Part shown: one piece after another, positions 37,681-45,052 of the stretch
Layout: the number at the start of each line of letters is the position of its first letter
How positions within the stretch are numbered: position 1 is the first letter of the stretch
Source: Streptomyces solicavernae
GTDB taxonomy: Bacteria; Actinomycetota; Actinomycetes; Streptomycetales; Streptomycetaceae
Direction: 5' to 3'
Length of the DNA stretch: 64,000 nucleotides
Assembly: GCF_029968095.1 (NCBI RefSeq)
Contig: NZ_JASCIR010000009.1
Location: 62,001-126,000, forward strand
The notes under the pieces: model-generated
Told to the model about the DNA's origin: nothing
The model's input: the letters and a program-made list of their open reading frames with translations, nothing else
Databases searched by the model: none
Translations under genes and position numbers: made by a program

Positions 37681-39060
37681 GTGCCCTACTTCGACACCGC
37701 ATCGTCCGCTCCCCTGCACCCCGTCGCCCGCCAGGCGTTGCTCGCCGCGCTGGACGAGGGCTGGGCCGACCCGTCCCGGCTCTACCGCGAGGGTCGGAAG
37801 GCCCGGCTGCTCCTCGACGCCGCGCGCGAGGCGGCGGCCGAGGCCGTGGGGTGCAGACCGGACGAGCTGGTCTTCACTCCTTCGGGGACGCGGGCGGTGC
37901 ACTCGGGGGTGGCGGGCGCGCTCGCGGGCCGCCGCCGCGTGGGCCGGCGCCTGGTGGTGTCCGCCGTGGAGCACTCCTCCGTGCTGCACGCGGCGACGGC
38001 CCACGAGGACCGGGGCGGTACGACAGCCCGGGTCCCGGTGGGGCGTACGGGGCGGGTGGACGCCGAGGAGTTCGCCGGGGCCCTCGGGGCGGACACGGCG
38101 CTGGCCTGCCTGCAGTCCGCCAACCACGAGGTGGGCACGGTGCAGCCGGTGGCCGAGGTGGCCGAGGCGTGCGGGGCGGCCGGGGTGCCGCTGCTCGTGG
38201 ACGCGGCGCAGTCGTTGCCGTGGGGGCCGGTCGGGGGCGCCTGGTCGCTGCTCGCGGCGAGTGCGCACAAATGGGGCGGGCCGTCCGGGGTCGGCCTGCT
38301 CGTCGTACGGAAGGGGGCACGGTTCGCGGCTCAAGGGCCGTCGGACGAGCGGGAGTCGGGGCGGGCGCCGGGGTTCGAGAACCTGCCGGGGATCGTCGCG
38401 GCGGCGGCCTCGCTGCGGGCGGTGCACGCGGAGGCGGCCCAGGAGGCCGTGCGGCTGCGGGAGTTGACGGAGCGGATCAGGGCGCGGGTGCCGGAGCTTG
38501 TGCCTGATGTGGAGGTGGTCGGCGATCCGGAGCGGCGACTGCCGCATCTGGTCACGTTCTCTTGTCTTTATGTCGACGGCGAGAGCCTGCTGCACGAGCT
38601 GGACCGGGCGGGCTTCTCGGTGTCGTCGGGCTCGTCGTGCACGAGTTCGACGCTGACGCCGAGCCATGTCCTCCATGCGATGGGGGTGCTGAGCGAGGGG
38701 AACGTACGGGTGTCGCTGCCGGTGGGCACGGCGGCGGCGGACGTGGAGCGGTTCCTGGGGGTGCTGCCGGAGGCGGTGGCCGGGGTGCGGGCGAAGCTGG
38801 GGGCGCCTGCGGCGGTGGTGGCTGCCGGTCCGGGCGGGTCGCTCGTCCTGGACGTGGTCGGGGAGCGGTGCCCGGTGCCGGTGATCGAGCTGGGCAAGGT
38901 CATCGGCGAGGTACCGGTGGGCGGCACGGTGACGGTGCTCTCGGACGACGAGGTCGCCGCGCTCGACATCCGGGCCTGGTGCCATATGCGGGGGCAGGAG
39001 TTCGTGAGCGAGGAGCCGGCGGACCGCGGCACTGCTTATACGGTCCGCCGGCTCACCTGA
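37681..39060 (+). CDS. Cysteine desulfurase fused to a TusA sulfurtransferase
   Basis: This 459-residue two-domain protein has an N-terminal fold-type I cysteine desulfurase (about residues 1-370). Features are VVSAVEHSSVLHAA (PLP-stacking His), LLVDAAQSLP, the Schiff-base Lys in ASAHKWGGPSG, and the catalytic Cys loop SSGSSCTSSTLTP. The C-terminus (about 385-459) is a TusA domain with the CPxP motif in GERCPVPVIELGK. The fusion should remove sulfur from cysteine and pass it within one polypeptide to the TusA Cys for tRNA thiolation, molybdopterin or Fe-S use. GTG 37681 has a TAGCGT -10-like element six bases before it, suggesting a leaderless mRNA. Confidence 0.93.
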   Translation: MPYFDTASSAPLHPVARQALLAALDEGWADPSRLYREGRKARLLLDAAREAAAEAVGCRPDELVFTPSGTRAVHSGVAGALAGRRRVGRRLVVSAVEHSSVLHAATAHEDRGGTTARVPVGRTGRVDAEEFAGALGADTALACLQSANHEVGTVQPVAEVAEACGAAGVPLLVDAAQSLPWGPVGGAWSLLAASAHKWGGPSGVGLLVVRKGARFAAQGPSDERESGRAPGFENLPGIVAAAASLRAVHAEAAQEAVRLRELTERIRARVPELVPDVEVVGDPERRLPHLVTFSCLYVDGESLLHELDRAGFSVSSGSSCTSSTLTPSHVLHAMGVLSEGNVRVSLPVGTAAADVERFLGVLPEAVAGVRAKLGAPAAVVAAGPGGSLVLDVVGERCPVPVIELGKVIGEVPVGGTVTVLSDDEVAALDIRAWCHMRGQEFVSEEPADRGTAYTVRRLT

Positions 39061-39110
39061 CTCACGCGGGCCCGTACGTCAGCCGGGCCCGGCCTGCAGG
39101 GGTGGCCGGA

Positions 39111-40085
39111 TCAGGCCAGGTGCTCCTGGACCTCGGTGGCGGCCTCGTGGCCGTACGCCTTGGTGAAGCGGTCCATGAAGTGGGCGCGGCGCAGGGTGTA
39201 CTCCTGGGTGCCGAGGGTCTCGATGACCAGGGTGGCGAGCATGCAGCCGACCTGGGCGGCGCGCTCCAGGCCGACGCCCCAGGACAGGCCGGAGAGGAAG
39301 CCGGCCCGGAAGGCATCGCCGACGCCGGTCGGGTCGACCTTCGACTCCTCCTCGGGGACGCCGACCTCGACCGGGTCCTCGCCCGCCCGCTCGATGCGGA
39401 CGCCGCGGGCGCCGAGGGTGGTGACGCGGTGCCCGACACGGCCGAGGATCTCGTCGTCGCTCCAGCCGGTCTTGGTCTCGATGAGGCCCTTCTCGTACTC
39501 GTTGGAGAAGAGGTAGGTGGCGCCGTCCATGAGGGTGCGGATCTCGTCGCCGTCCATGCGGGCGATCTGCTGCGAGAAGTCCGCGGCGAACGGGATGGAG
39601 CGGGAGCGGCACTCCTCGGTGTGGCGGAGCATCGCCTCGGGGTCGTCGGCGCCGATCAGGACGAGGTCGAGGCCGCCGACGCGCTCGGCGACGGAGTGCA
39701 GCTCGATGAGGCGGGCCTCGCTCATGGCGCCGGTGTAGAAGGAGCCGATCTGGTTGTGGTCGGCGTCCGTGGTGCACACGAAGCGGGCGGTGTGCAGGAC
39801 TTCGGAGATGCGGACGGAGTCGGTGTCGACGCCGTGGCGGTCGAGCCAGGCGCGGTACTCGTCGAAGTCGGAACCTGCGGCCCCGACCAGGACTGGGCGG
39901 GTGCCGAGCTGGCCCATGCCGAAGCAGATGTTGGCGCCGACCCCTCCCCTGCGTACGTCGAGGTTGTCGACCAGGAAGGAGAGGGAGACCGTGTGCAGCT
40001 GATCCGCGACCAGTTGGTCGGCGAATCGGCCGGGGAAGGTCATGAGGTGGTCGGTGGCGATGGAGCCGGTGACTGCGATACGCAC
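39111..40085 (-). CDS. PfkB (ribokinase/adenosine kinase) family kinase
   Basis: This 324-residue sugar or nucleoside kinase has the PfkB signatures: GGVGANICFGMGQLG near residue 47, a lid strand, and the C-terminal catalytic DPTGVGDAFRAGFLSGL with the anion-hole GVGD. The N-terminal VTGSIATDHLM and overall pattern suggest the adenosine-kinase-like branch; the substrate could be adenosine, fructose or ribose. GTG 40085 has AGGAGA nine bases upstream. It is cytoplasmic. The gene converges with the desulfurase-TusA gene. Confidence 0.9.
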   Translation of the reverse strand: MRIAVTGSIATDHLMTFPGRFADQLVADQLHTVSLSFLVDNLDVRRGGVGANICFGMGQLGTRPVLVGAAGSDFDEYRAWLDRHGVDTDSVRISEVLHTARFVCTTDADHNQIGSFYTGAMSEARLIELHSVAERVGGLDLVLIGADDPEAMLRHTEECRSRSIPFAADFSQQIARMDGDEIRTLMDGATYLFSNEYEKGLIETKTGWSDDEILGRVGHRVTTLGARGVRIERAGEDPVEVGVPEEESKVDPTGVGDAFRAGFLSGLSWGVGLERAAQVGCMLATLVIETLGTQEYTLRRAHFMDRFTKAYGHEAATEVQEHLA

Positions 40086-40223
40086 GGCGTATGTCTCCTG
40101 CGGGAGAGGCTGCGGTGGAGATTGACAGTTCACGCTATCGGGTCGGCACCCCTTCGCTGAACCGCCAAAACTACCCGATAGTAGACCTTTTTCTGTGGGG
40201 TTCCGCGTGCGTACGGTGCGTAT

Positions 40224-40418
40224 ATGTCGAAGCACACCGCCATGCCGGAACAGCCCGACCTCACGCTGAAGCAGCTTCAGGGGGACTGCGCCCGGATGGC
40301 TCCGCACTGGAGGGCGGTGCGCGAGTCCGCGCCGCGGCCCGTCTCGCCGGCCAGCATCCACGGCGTGATCGTGCCGGGCGCCTCGGCCCGGCTCCTGGAC
40401 GCGATGTCCGACTACTGA
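40224..40418 (+). CDS. Small hypothetical protein
   Basis: This 64-residue protein has a helical N-terminus (LTLKQLQGDCARMAPHWRAV) and a C-terminal IHGVIVPGASARLLDAMSDY that looks like a conserved binding patch. I do not recognise the family. A -10-like TACGGT lies six bases before ATG 40224, pointing to a leaderless mRNA. It lies just upstream of a larger envelope protein. The compact, well-patterned sequence argues for a real gene. Confidence 0.6.
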   Translation: MSKHTAMPEQPDLTLKQLQGDCARMAPHWRAVRESAPRPVSPASIHGVIVPGASARLLDAMSDY

Positions 40419-40511
40419 CCGGCGCGCAGGCGGGAACCGCGCGCCCTTGAGGACCGTCCCACCGGCAGTCGTCCCCGTACGGGGAGTCGGCGCGGACGAA
40501 GGAGCGATGCG

Positions 40512-42014
40512 GTGGGCAGCGAGGAGACGCACGAGGGCACCCGTCGGCGGCGGCCCGGGATCGTGGCCGTCTCGGTGGCGGCCGCGGTGCTGCTGGCCGG
40601 GGGCGGCGGTGCGTATGTCGCGGCGAACGCCTCGGGAGGTTCCGGTTCTGGTGTGCCGGCGGCCGATGAGACTCCTCCCCCGTTGACGCTTGACGACCCT
40701 GCGGGGATCGCGCCCGGGGAGCCCGCGCCCGGCGGGGTGACGTACCGGGCGGGCGGCGAGCTGCCGAAGGGGCCGGGTTCCGCGTCCGTGCACCGGCTGC
40801 GCGGCACGGTCGACGCGGACCAAGTGGCCCGGCTCGCCGAGGCACTTGACGTGTCCGGCACGCCGCGCGCCGAGGGCACCACGTGGAAGGTGGGGCGCGC
40901 CGGGGACGGGCCGTTGCTGACGGTCGGCAAGGAGGCGCCGGGCACCTGGACCTTCCAGGCATATGCGGGCGGTACGGACAACTGCGTCAAGGGCAAGTCC
41001 TGTGCGCCGAAGGGCGGTTCCGGGACCGGGGACACGGGTCCCGGAGCGGAAACGGACCCCGCCGGGGACACGGATCCCGGGCCCGTGAGCGAGCGGGCCG
41101 CCAAGAGTGCCGCCGCGCCCGTACTGAAGGCGGTCGGGCAGGCCGGCGCCGCGCTCGACGCCTCGCAGACGATGGGCGCGGTGCGGGTCGTGAACGCCGA
41201 CCCGAAGGTGAGCGGACTGCCCACGTACGGCTGGTCGACCGGCGTGCAGATCGGCTCGGACGGTCAAGTGGTGGGCGGCAGCGGCAAGTTGACGAAGCCT
41301 GTGAAGGGCGCCGCCTATCCCGTACTGAGTGCGGAGAAGACGATCGCGGAGCTGAACGAGGCCGCCGCGAAGACCGGGCCGGGAAGCGGCAGCGGTGGGT
41401 GTGCGCGGCCGGTTCCGCACACCGAGGGCGCCTCGGACGCGCCCGGCCCCGGCGGCATCGCTCCGGGTGAGCCCGCGCCGGGCGGGGGCGCGGGACCGCG
41501 GCAGCCGTGTCCGCCCGAGTCGGGGGCGAAGGGTGCCGGGCCGGAGCCGGTCGAGGTGGCGAAGGCGACGTTCGGGCTCGCGCTGCACTTCGAGCGGGGG
41601 CGGCCGGTGCTCGTACCGTCCTGGCTGTTCCAGGTGCGGCCGGAGGGTGCCGAGCGGCCGTTCACGGTGACGCATCCGGCGGTGGACCCGCAGTATCTGA
41701 CCGGGGCGAGCGCGCCCGAGCCCGCGCCGACGCAGGACGCCGGCCCGGAGTCCAGGGACGTTCCCGTGACCTCGTACAGCGCGGACGGGCGGAAGCTGAC
41801 GCTGCACTTCTGGGGCGGGGCGTGCAGTGAGTACACGGCGCGGGCGACCGAGAGCGCGAGCGAGGTGCGGGTCGCGGTGGCCGAGAAGCCGCAGAAGAAG
41901 GGCGAGGTCTGCGTGATGATCGCCGAGGAGCGGACGGCCGAGGTGACGCTGGACAAGCCGCTCGGCGAGCGCACGGTGGTCGGCACGGACGGGGTGGCGG
42001 TGCGGCGGAAGTAG
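40512..42014 (+). CDS. Membrane-anchored secreted protein, function unknown
   Basis: This 500-residue protein has a short basic N-terminus, one membrane helix or signal anchor (about residues 16-40), and then a long extracytoplasmic part rich in Gly, Pro, Ala and Thr. Two regions look globular (about 85-290 and 345-480, containing VEVAKATFGLALHFERGRP and LTLHFWGGACSEYTA). The exact 11-residue sequence GIAPGEPAPGG occurs twice (about residues 64 and 317). It has paired cysteines (for example NCVKGKSC) that could form disulphides outside. I do not recognise it. GTG 40512 has AAGGAG eight bases upstream. Confidence 0.85.
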   Translation: MGSEETHEGTRRRRPGIVAVSVAAAVLLAGGGGAYVAANASGGSGSGVPAADETPPPLTLDDPAGIAPGEPAPGGVTYRAGGELPKGPGSASVHRLRGTVDADQVARLAEALDVSGTPRAEGTTWKVGRAGDGPLLTVGKEAPGTWTFQAYAGGTDNCVKGKSCAPKGGSGTGDTGPGAETDPAGDTDPGPVSERAAKSAAAPVLKAVGQAGAALDASQTMGAVRVVNADPKVSGLPTYGWSTGVQIGSDGQVVGGSGKLTKPVKGAAYPVLSAEKTIAELNEAAAKTGPGSGSGGCARPVPHTEGASDAPGPGGIAPGEPAPGGGAGPRQPCPPESGAKGAGPEPVEVAKATFGLALHFERGRPVLVPSWLFQVRPEGAERPFTVTHPAVDPQYLTGASAPEPAPTQDAGPESRDVPVTSYSADGRKLTLHFWGGACSEYTARATESASEVRVAVAEKPQKKGEVCVMIAEERTAEVTLDKPLGERTVVGTDGVAVRRK

Positions 42015-42071
42015 CGCGGCGCGGCGGAAGGATCGGCGGTGCGGCGGAAGCAGCAAGGCCCGCATCTACGA

Positions 42072-42110
42072 CGAAGGCGGCGCTCCCCTCGCAGGGGGGC
42101 GCCGCCTTCG
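42072..42110. terminator. Bidirectional terminator
   Basis: CGAAGGCGGCGC and its exact complement form a 12-bp stem with an inner CCCCT-cgc-AGGGG helix, between the converging envelope protein (+) and erpA (-). Confidence 0.88.
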
Positions 42111-42144
42111 TGCGTACGTCAGTGACTCCGGGGAGCCGGCTGGC

Positions 42145-42501
42145 TCAGCTGAAGGAGTCGCCGCAGGCGCAGGAGCCCGTGGCGTTGGGGTTGTCGATCG
42201 TGAAGCCCTGCTTCTCGATGGTGTCGACGAAGTCGATGGAGGCGCCACCGAGGTACGGGGCGCTCATGCGGTCGGTGACGACCTTGACGCCGTCGAAGTC
42301 CTTGACGACGTCGCCGTCGAGCGAGCGCTCGTCGAAGAACAGCTGGTACCGCAGGCCCGAGCAGCCACCGGGCTGAACGGCGACGCGCAGCGCCAGGTCG
42401 TCACGGCCTTCCTGGTCGAGGAGGCCCTTGACCTTGGCCGCGGCGGCGTCGGACAGGATGATGCCGTCGCTGACGGTGGTGGTCTCGTCCGATACGGACA
42501 T
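42145..42501 (-). CDS. erpA: Iron-sulfur cluster insertion protein, HesB/IscA (ErpA) type
   Basis: This 118-residue A-type carrier delivers Fe-S clusters to apoproteins. The conserved Cys residues are in QPGGCSGLRYQLFF and the C-terminal GSCACGDSFS. ATG 42501 starts MSVSDETTTVSDGI. A nearby desulfurase and the divergent nadA, which codes for a [4Fe-4S] enzyme, fit a role in cluster supply. It is cytoplasmic. It has its own promoter between two divergent genes. Confidence 0.95.
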   Translation of the reverse strand: MSVSDETTTVSDGIILSDAAAAKVKGLLDQEGRDDLALRVAVQPGGCSGLRYQLFFDERSLDGDVVKDFDGVKVVTDRMSAPYLGGASIDFVDTIEKQGFTIDNPNATGSCACGDSFS

Positions 42502-42683
42502 CTAGATCTCTCCCGGGTTGTTCGGACTGCTTGCCGACGGGTGCAACCTTCGGGGCCGCGGATTCATTCCGGGCCCGGCGCGCCGATTCTGCAAGTGCGC
42601 CTGCCTCTTCATGCTCGCACACCCGCGCGGGGCAAGGCGCCGGTGCGTGGTCCGGGAATGCGTCACATCGACACGATGGCCAT

Positions 42684-42730
42684 CGTCAAACTGACGTGAA
42701 GCAGTTATGATAGATAGCGTCAATTCGACG
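42684..42730 (+). promoter_or_regulatory. nadA promoter with two matching palindromic operator sites
   Basis: CGTCAAACTGACG (42684-42696) and CGTCAATTCGACG (42718-42730) share CGTCAA-N3-GACG and have 34 bases between centres. The sequence TATGAT at 42706-42711 between them matches a -10 box. Site 1 falls on the -35 region and site 2 on the expected transcription start, the classic arrangement for repression. Confidence 0.6.
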
Positions 42731-42785
42731 AAAAGCAGGCCCGGACAGCGGGTTCTGCCCGCCGGAAGAAGAAAGGGTGCGTGTC

Positions 42786-43985
42786 GTGACCACCGCCCAC
42801 TCCCCCGTAGACCTGGCTGTCGAGCCCACGCCGCTCGCCCTGCTGCTGCTCGGCCGCGAGGCCGACCCCAAGAGCGAGCGCGGCGTCGACTGCCCGGGCG
42901 ACCTGCCCTCGCCGTCCGACCCGGACCTGGTGGAGCGCGCCCGCGCCGCCAAGGAGAAGCTCGGCGACAAGGTCTTCGTGCTCGGTCACCACTACCAGCG
43001 CGACGAGGTCATCCAGTTCGCCGACGTGACCGGCGACTCCTTCAAGCTGGCCAAGGACGCGGCCGCCAAGCCGGAGGCCGAGTACATCGTCTTCTGCGGT
43101 GTGCACTTCATGGCCGAGTCGGCGGACATCCTGACCTCCGACGACCAGAAGGTGGTCCTGCCCGACCTCGCCGCCGGCTGCTCCATGGCCGACATGGCGA
43201 CGGCCGAGCAGGTCGCCGAGTGCTGGGACGTGCTGACCGAGGCGGGCATAGCCGAGCAGGTCGTGCCGGTGTCGTACATGAACTCCTCGGCGGACATCAA
43301 GGCGTTCACCGGCAAGCACGGCGGCACGATCTGCACCTCGTCCAACGCGAAGCGCGCGCTTGACTGGGCCTTCGAGCAGGGGGAGCCCCATGCGACAAAG
43401 GTGCTGTTCCTGCCCGACCAGCACCTCGGCCGGAACACCGCCGTGCGCGACCTGGGCATGTCCCTGGACGACTGTGTGGTCTACAACCCGCACAAGCCGA
43501 ACGGCGGCCTGACCGCCGAGGAGCTGCGCGCCGCCAGGATGATCCTGTGGCGCGGCCACTGCTCGGTGCACGGCCGGTTCTCGCTGGAGTCGGTCGAGGA
43601 CGTACGGGCGCGCATCCCCGGCGTGAACGTCCTGGTGCACCCCGAGTGCAAGCACGAGGTCGTGGCCGCGGCGGACCACGTCGGGTCGACGGAGTACATC
43701 ATCAAGGCCCTGGAGGCCGCGCCCGCCGGTTCGAAGTGGGCGATCGGCACCGAGCTGAACCTGGTCCGCCGGCTCGCCAACCGCTTCGCGCCCGAGGGCA
43801 AGGAGATCGTCTTCCTCGACAAGACGGTCTGCTTCTGCTCGACCATGAACCGGATCGACCTTCCGCACCTGGTCTGGGCCCTGGAGTCCCTGGCCGAGGG
43901 CAATCTGGTCAACCGCATCGAGGTCGACACGGAGACGGAGAGCTTCGCGAAGCTTGCGCTTGAGCGGATGCTGGCGCTGCCGTAG
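42786..43985 (+). CDS. nadA: Quinolinate synthase A
   Basis: This 399-residue [4Fe-4S] enzyme makes quinolinate from iminoaspartate and dihydroxyacetone phosphate in NAD synthesis. Conserved segments are VLGHHYQRDEVIQFADVTGDS, FCGVHFMAESA, SYMNSSADIKA, HPECKHEV and KTVCFCSTMNRIDL, which together hold the cluster and substrate sites. GTG 42786 is supported by AAGG upstream and by the usual VTTA start; GTG 42777 is also possible. The segment EQGEPHATKVLF has about four extra residues relative to what I remember of other Streptomyces NadA. No nadB or nadC follows within the window. Confidence 0.95.
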   Translation: MTTAHSPVDLAVEPTPLALLLLGREADPKSERGVDCPGDLPSPSDPDLVERARAAKEKLGDKVFVLGHHYQRDEVIQFADVTGDSFKLAKDAAAKPEAEYIVFCGVHFMAESADILTSDDQKVVLPDLAAGCSMADMATAEQVAECWDVLTEAGIAEQVVPVSYMNSSADIKAFTGKHGGTICTSSNAKRALDWAFEQGEPHATKVLFLPDQHLGRNTAVRDLGMSLDDCVVYNPHKPNGGLTAEELRAARMILWRGHCSVHGRFSLESVEDVRARIPGVNVLVHPECKHEVVAAADHVGSTEYIIKALEAAPAGSKWAIGTELNLVRRLANRFAPEGKEIVFLDKTVCFCSTMNRIDLPHLVWALESLAEGNLVNRIEVDTETESFAKLALERMLALP

Positions 43986-44012
43986 GTGGCGTAGCTTCCT
44001 TGGGTCTGCGTT

Positions 44013-44047
44013 GCGGTGGCCGACCGGTGATCCCGGTCGGCCACCGC
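44013..44047 (+). terminator. Terminator of nadA
   Basis: GCGGTGGCCGACCGG and its perfect complement form a 15-bp stem with a 5-base loop, 27 bases past the nadA stop. Confidence 0.88.
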
Positions 44048-44053
44048 CGTGTT

Positions 44054-44128
44054 TCAGAGAGTGCGGTCCGTGTTCAGAGAATCCGGTCCGGGTGTCAGAG
44101 AATCCGGTCCGTCAGAGAATTCGGTCCG
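44054..44128. repeat. Repeats of the toxin gene 3' end
   Basis: Four copies of TCAGAGAatcCGGTCCG (17 bases; middle bases vary) begin at 44054, 44074, 44095 and 44112. The last copy contains the final codons (PDRIL) and stop of the minus-strand toxin gene, so the other three are repeated copies of its 3' end. Confidence 0.85.
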
Positions 44129-44621
44129 GCTGGTCGGGGTGGCAGACGCCGATCTGATGCTCACCGAGCGCCTCGCGGTACGCCAGGATGTCCTCGATGT
44201 CCGTCGTCACCACCAGAGCGCGGCCGTGGTGCGCCGCGATGACGAGGACCAGGGCGTCGACGACGTCGAACGACTTCTTGGCGGGCAGCTTGACGCGCGA
44301 GGCCAGGGCCCCGACGCGCTTGCCGTCCTGCTCCGTGTGCCCGGACGCGCACGGCAGGCATGCATGGCGGGGGTCGTCCCAGCCCTTCGCCCCGAAGTGC
44401 GGCGGCCGGGAATCGCGGGCCGCGTAGACGGTGCAGCCGGCCAGGATCGGCTTGAGGTTGGTGTAGTTGCCCGGCCCCGGGCGCCAGACCTGCCCGAGGA
44501 CCGGGAGCGGTACGACGGGGCGGTGGCCGCCGCGCTCAAGCACCCTGCGGTGCAGGGCCTGCGCCCGGCCGCGCCCCTGTTCCAGGCGGATCAGCATCCC
44601 GGCGTCGTAGACGACGGTCAT
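44112..44621 (-). CDS. PIN-domain toxin-like protein with internal insertion
   Basis: This 169-residue protein has the start VVYDAGMLIRLE (metal-binding Asp of PIN/VapC), VVPLPVLGQVW (helix with nearby acidic positions), SFDVVDALVLVIAA (second Asp) and ALVVTTDIEDI (third Asp). PIN toxins are RNases. A stretch of about 30 residues (near 70-102, with HACLPCASGH) has no counterpart in the usual fold and looks inserted. ATG 44621 overlaps the antitoxin stop (TGATG). The pair forms a type II toxin-antitoxin module; toxicity is not shown. Confidence 0.75.
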   Translation of the reverse strand: MTVVYDAGMLIRLEQGRGRAQALHRRVLERGGHRPVVPLPVLGQVWRPGPGNYTNLKPILAGCTVYAARDSRPPHFGAKGWDDPRHACLPCASGHTEQDGKRVGALASRVKLPAKKSFDVVDALVLVIAAHHGRALVVTTDIEDILAYREALGEHQIGVCHPDQPDRIL

Positions 44622-44950
44622 CAGGCGGCGCCCTGCCCGCGTCCGGCGGCGGGACCCGTCGCAAAGAAGTCGTCGAGCGCCTGGCCGATGGCCTCGCTCT
44701 CGCCGTCAGCGATTCCGTCGGCGCCCTCGGCCGGCCGCGCTGCGCCGGGGGTGCTCCGCTCGGTCTCGGCGATCAGTTCGTCGAGGGGTGCGAAGGCGCG
44801 CGCGACCTGGTCGTCGCGCTCCATCGCGGCGCCGATCGCGGCCGCGACGTACGTGGTCAGGTCCACACCCGCAGCGTCGGCATAGGCACGCACGCGTTCT
44901 TTCGTCTCCGTGTCCACGGCCAACGTGATCATGCTTCGTTTTGCGCCCAT
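44621..44950 (-). CDS. Antitoxin-like protein of the PIN toxin pair
   Basis: This 109-residue protein has an N-terminal ribbon-helix-helix-like segment (SMITLAVDTETKERVRAYADAAG, here given in two parts: residues 6-20 and 21-28), followed by an acidic Gly/Ala-rich tail that may neutralise the toxin. ATG 44950 has TACGCT six bases upstream and a perfect palindrome just before it, implying a leaderless, self-repressed transcript. It overlaps the toxin start by one base. Confidence 0.7.
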   Translation of the reverse strand: MGAKRSMITLAVDTETKERVRAYADAAGVDLTTYVAAAIGAAMERDDQVARAFAPLDELIAETERSTPGAARPAEGADGIADGESEAIGQALDDFFATGPAAGRGQGAA

Positions 44951-44957
44951 ACGGGCA

Positions 44958-44978
44958 GCGTACAACAGTGTTGTACGC
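44958..44978 (-). promoter_or_regulatory. Perfect palindromic operator of the toxin-antitoxin pair
   Basis: GCGTACAACA, one central base, then its exact complement TGTTGTACGC: a 21-base perfect palindrome eight bases before the antitoxin ATG. The antitoxin alone or with toxin probably binds here to repress the operon, as is usual for RHH-type antitoxins. Confidence 0.8.
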
Positions 44979-44991
44979 GCGGAGCGCGAAA

Positions 44992-45030
44992 GGGCGCCCC
45001 TCTCCGGCAGTTGACCGGCGAGGGGCGCCC
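44992..45030 (-). terminator. Terminator of the RND efflux gene
   Basis: GGGCGCCCCTC pairs exactly with GAGGGGCGCCC, with a further CCGG pair in the loop, about 20 bases past the stop of the minus-strand efflux gene. Confidence 0.85.
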
Positions 45031-45052
45031 CCTTCGTGCGTACGACCGTCCG

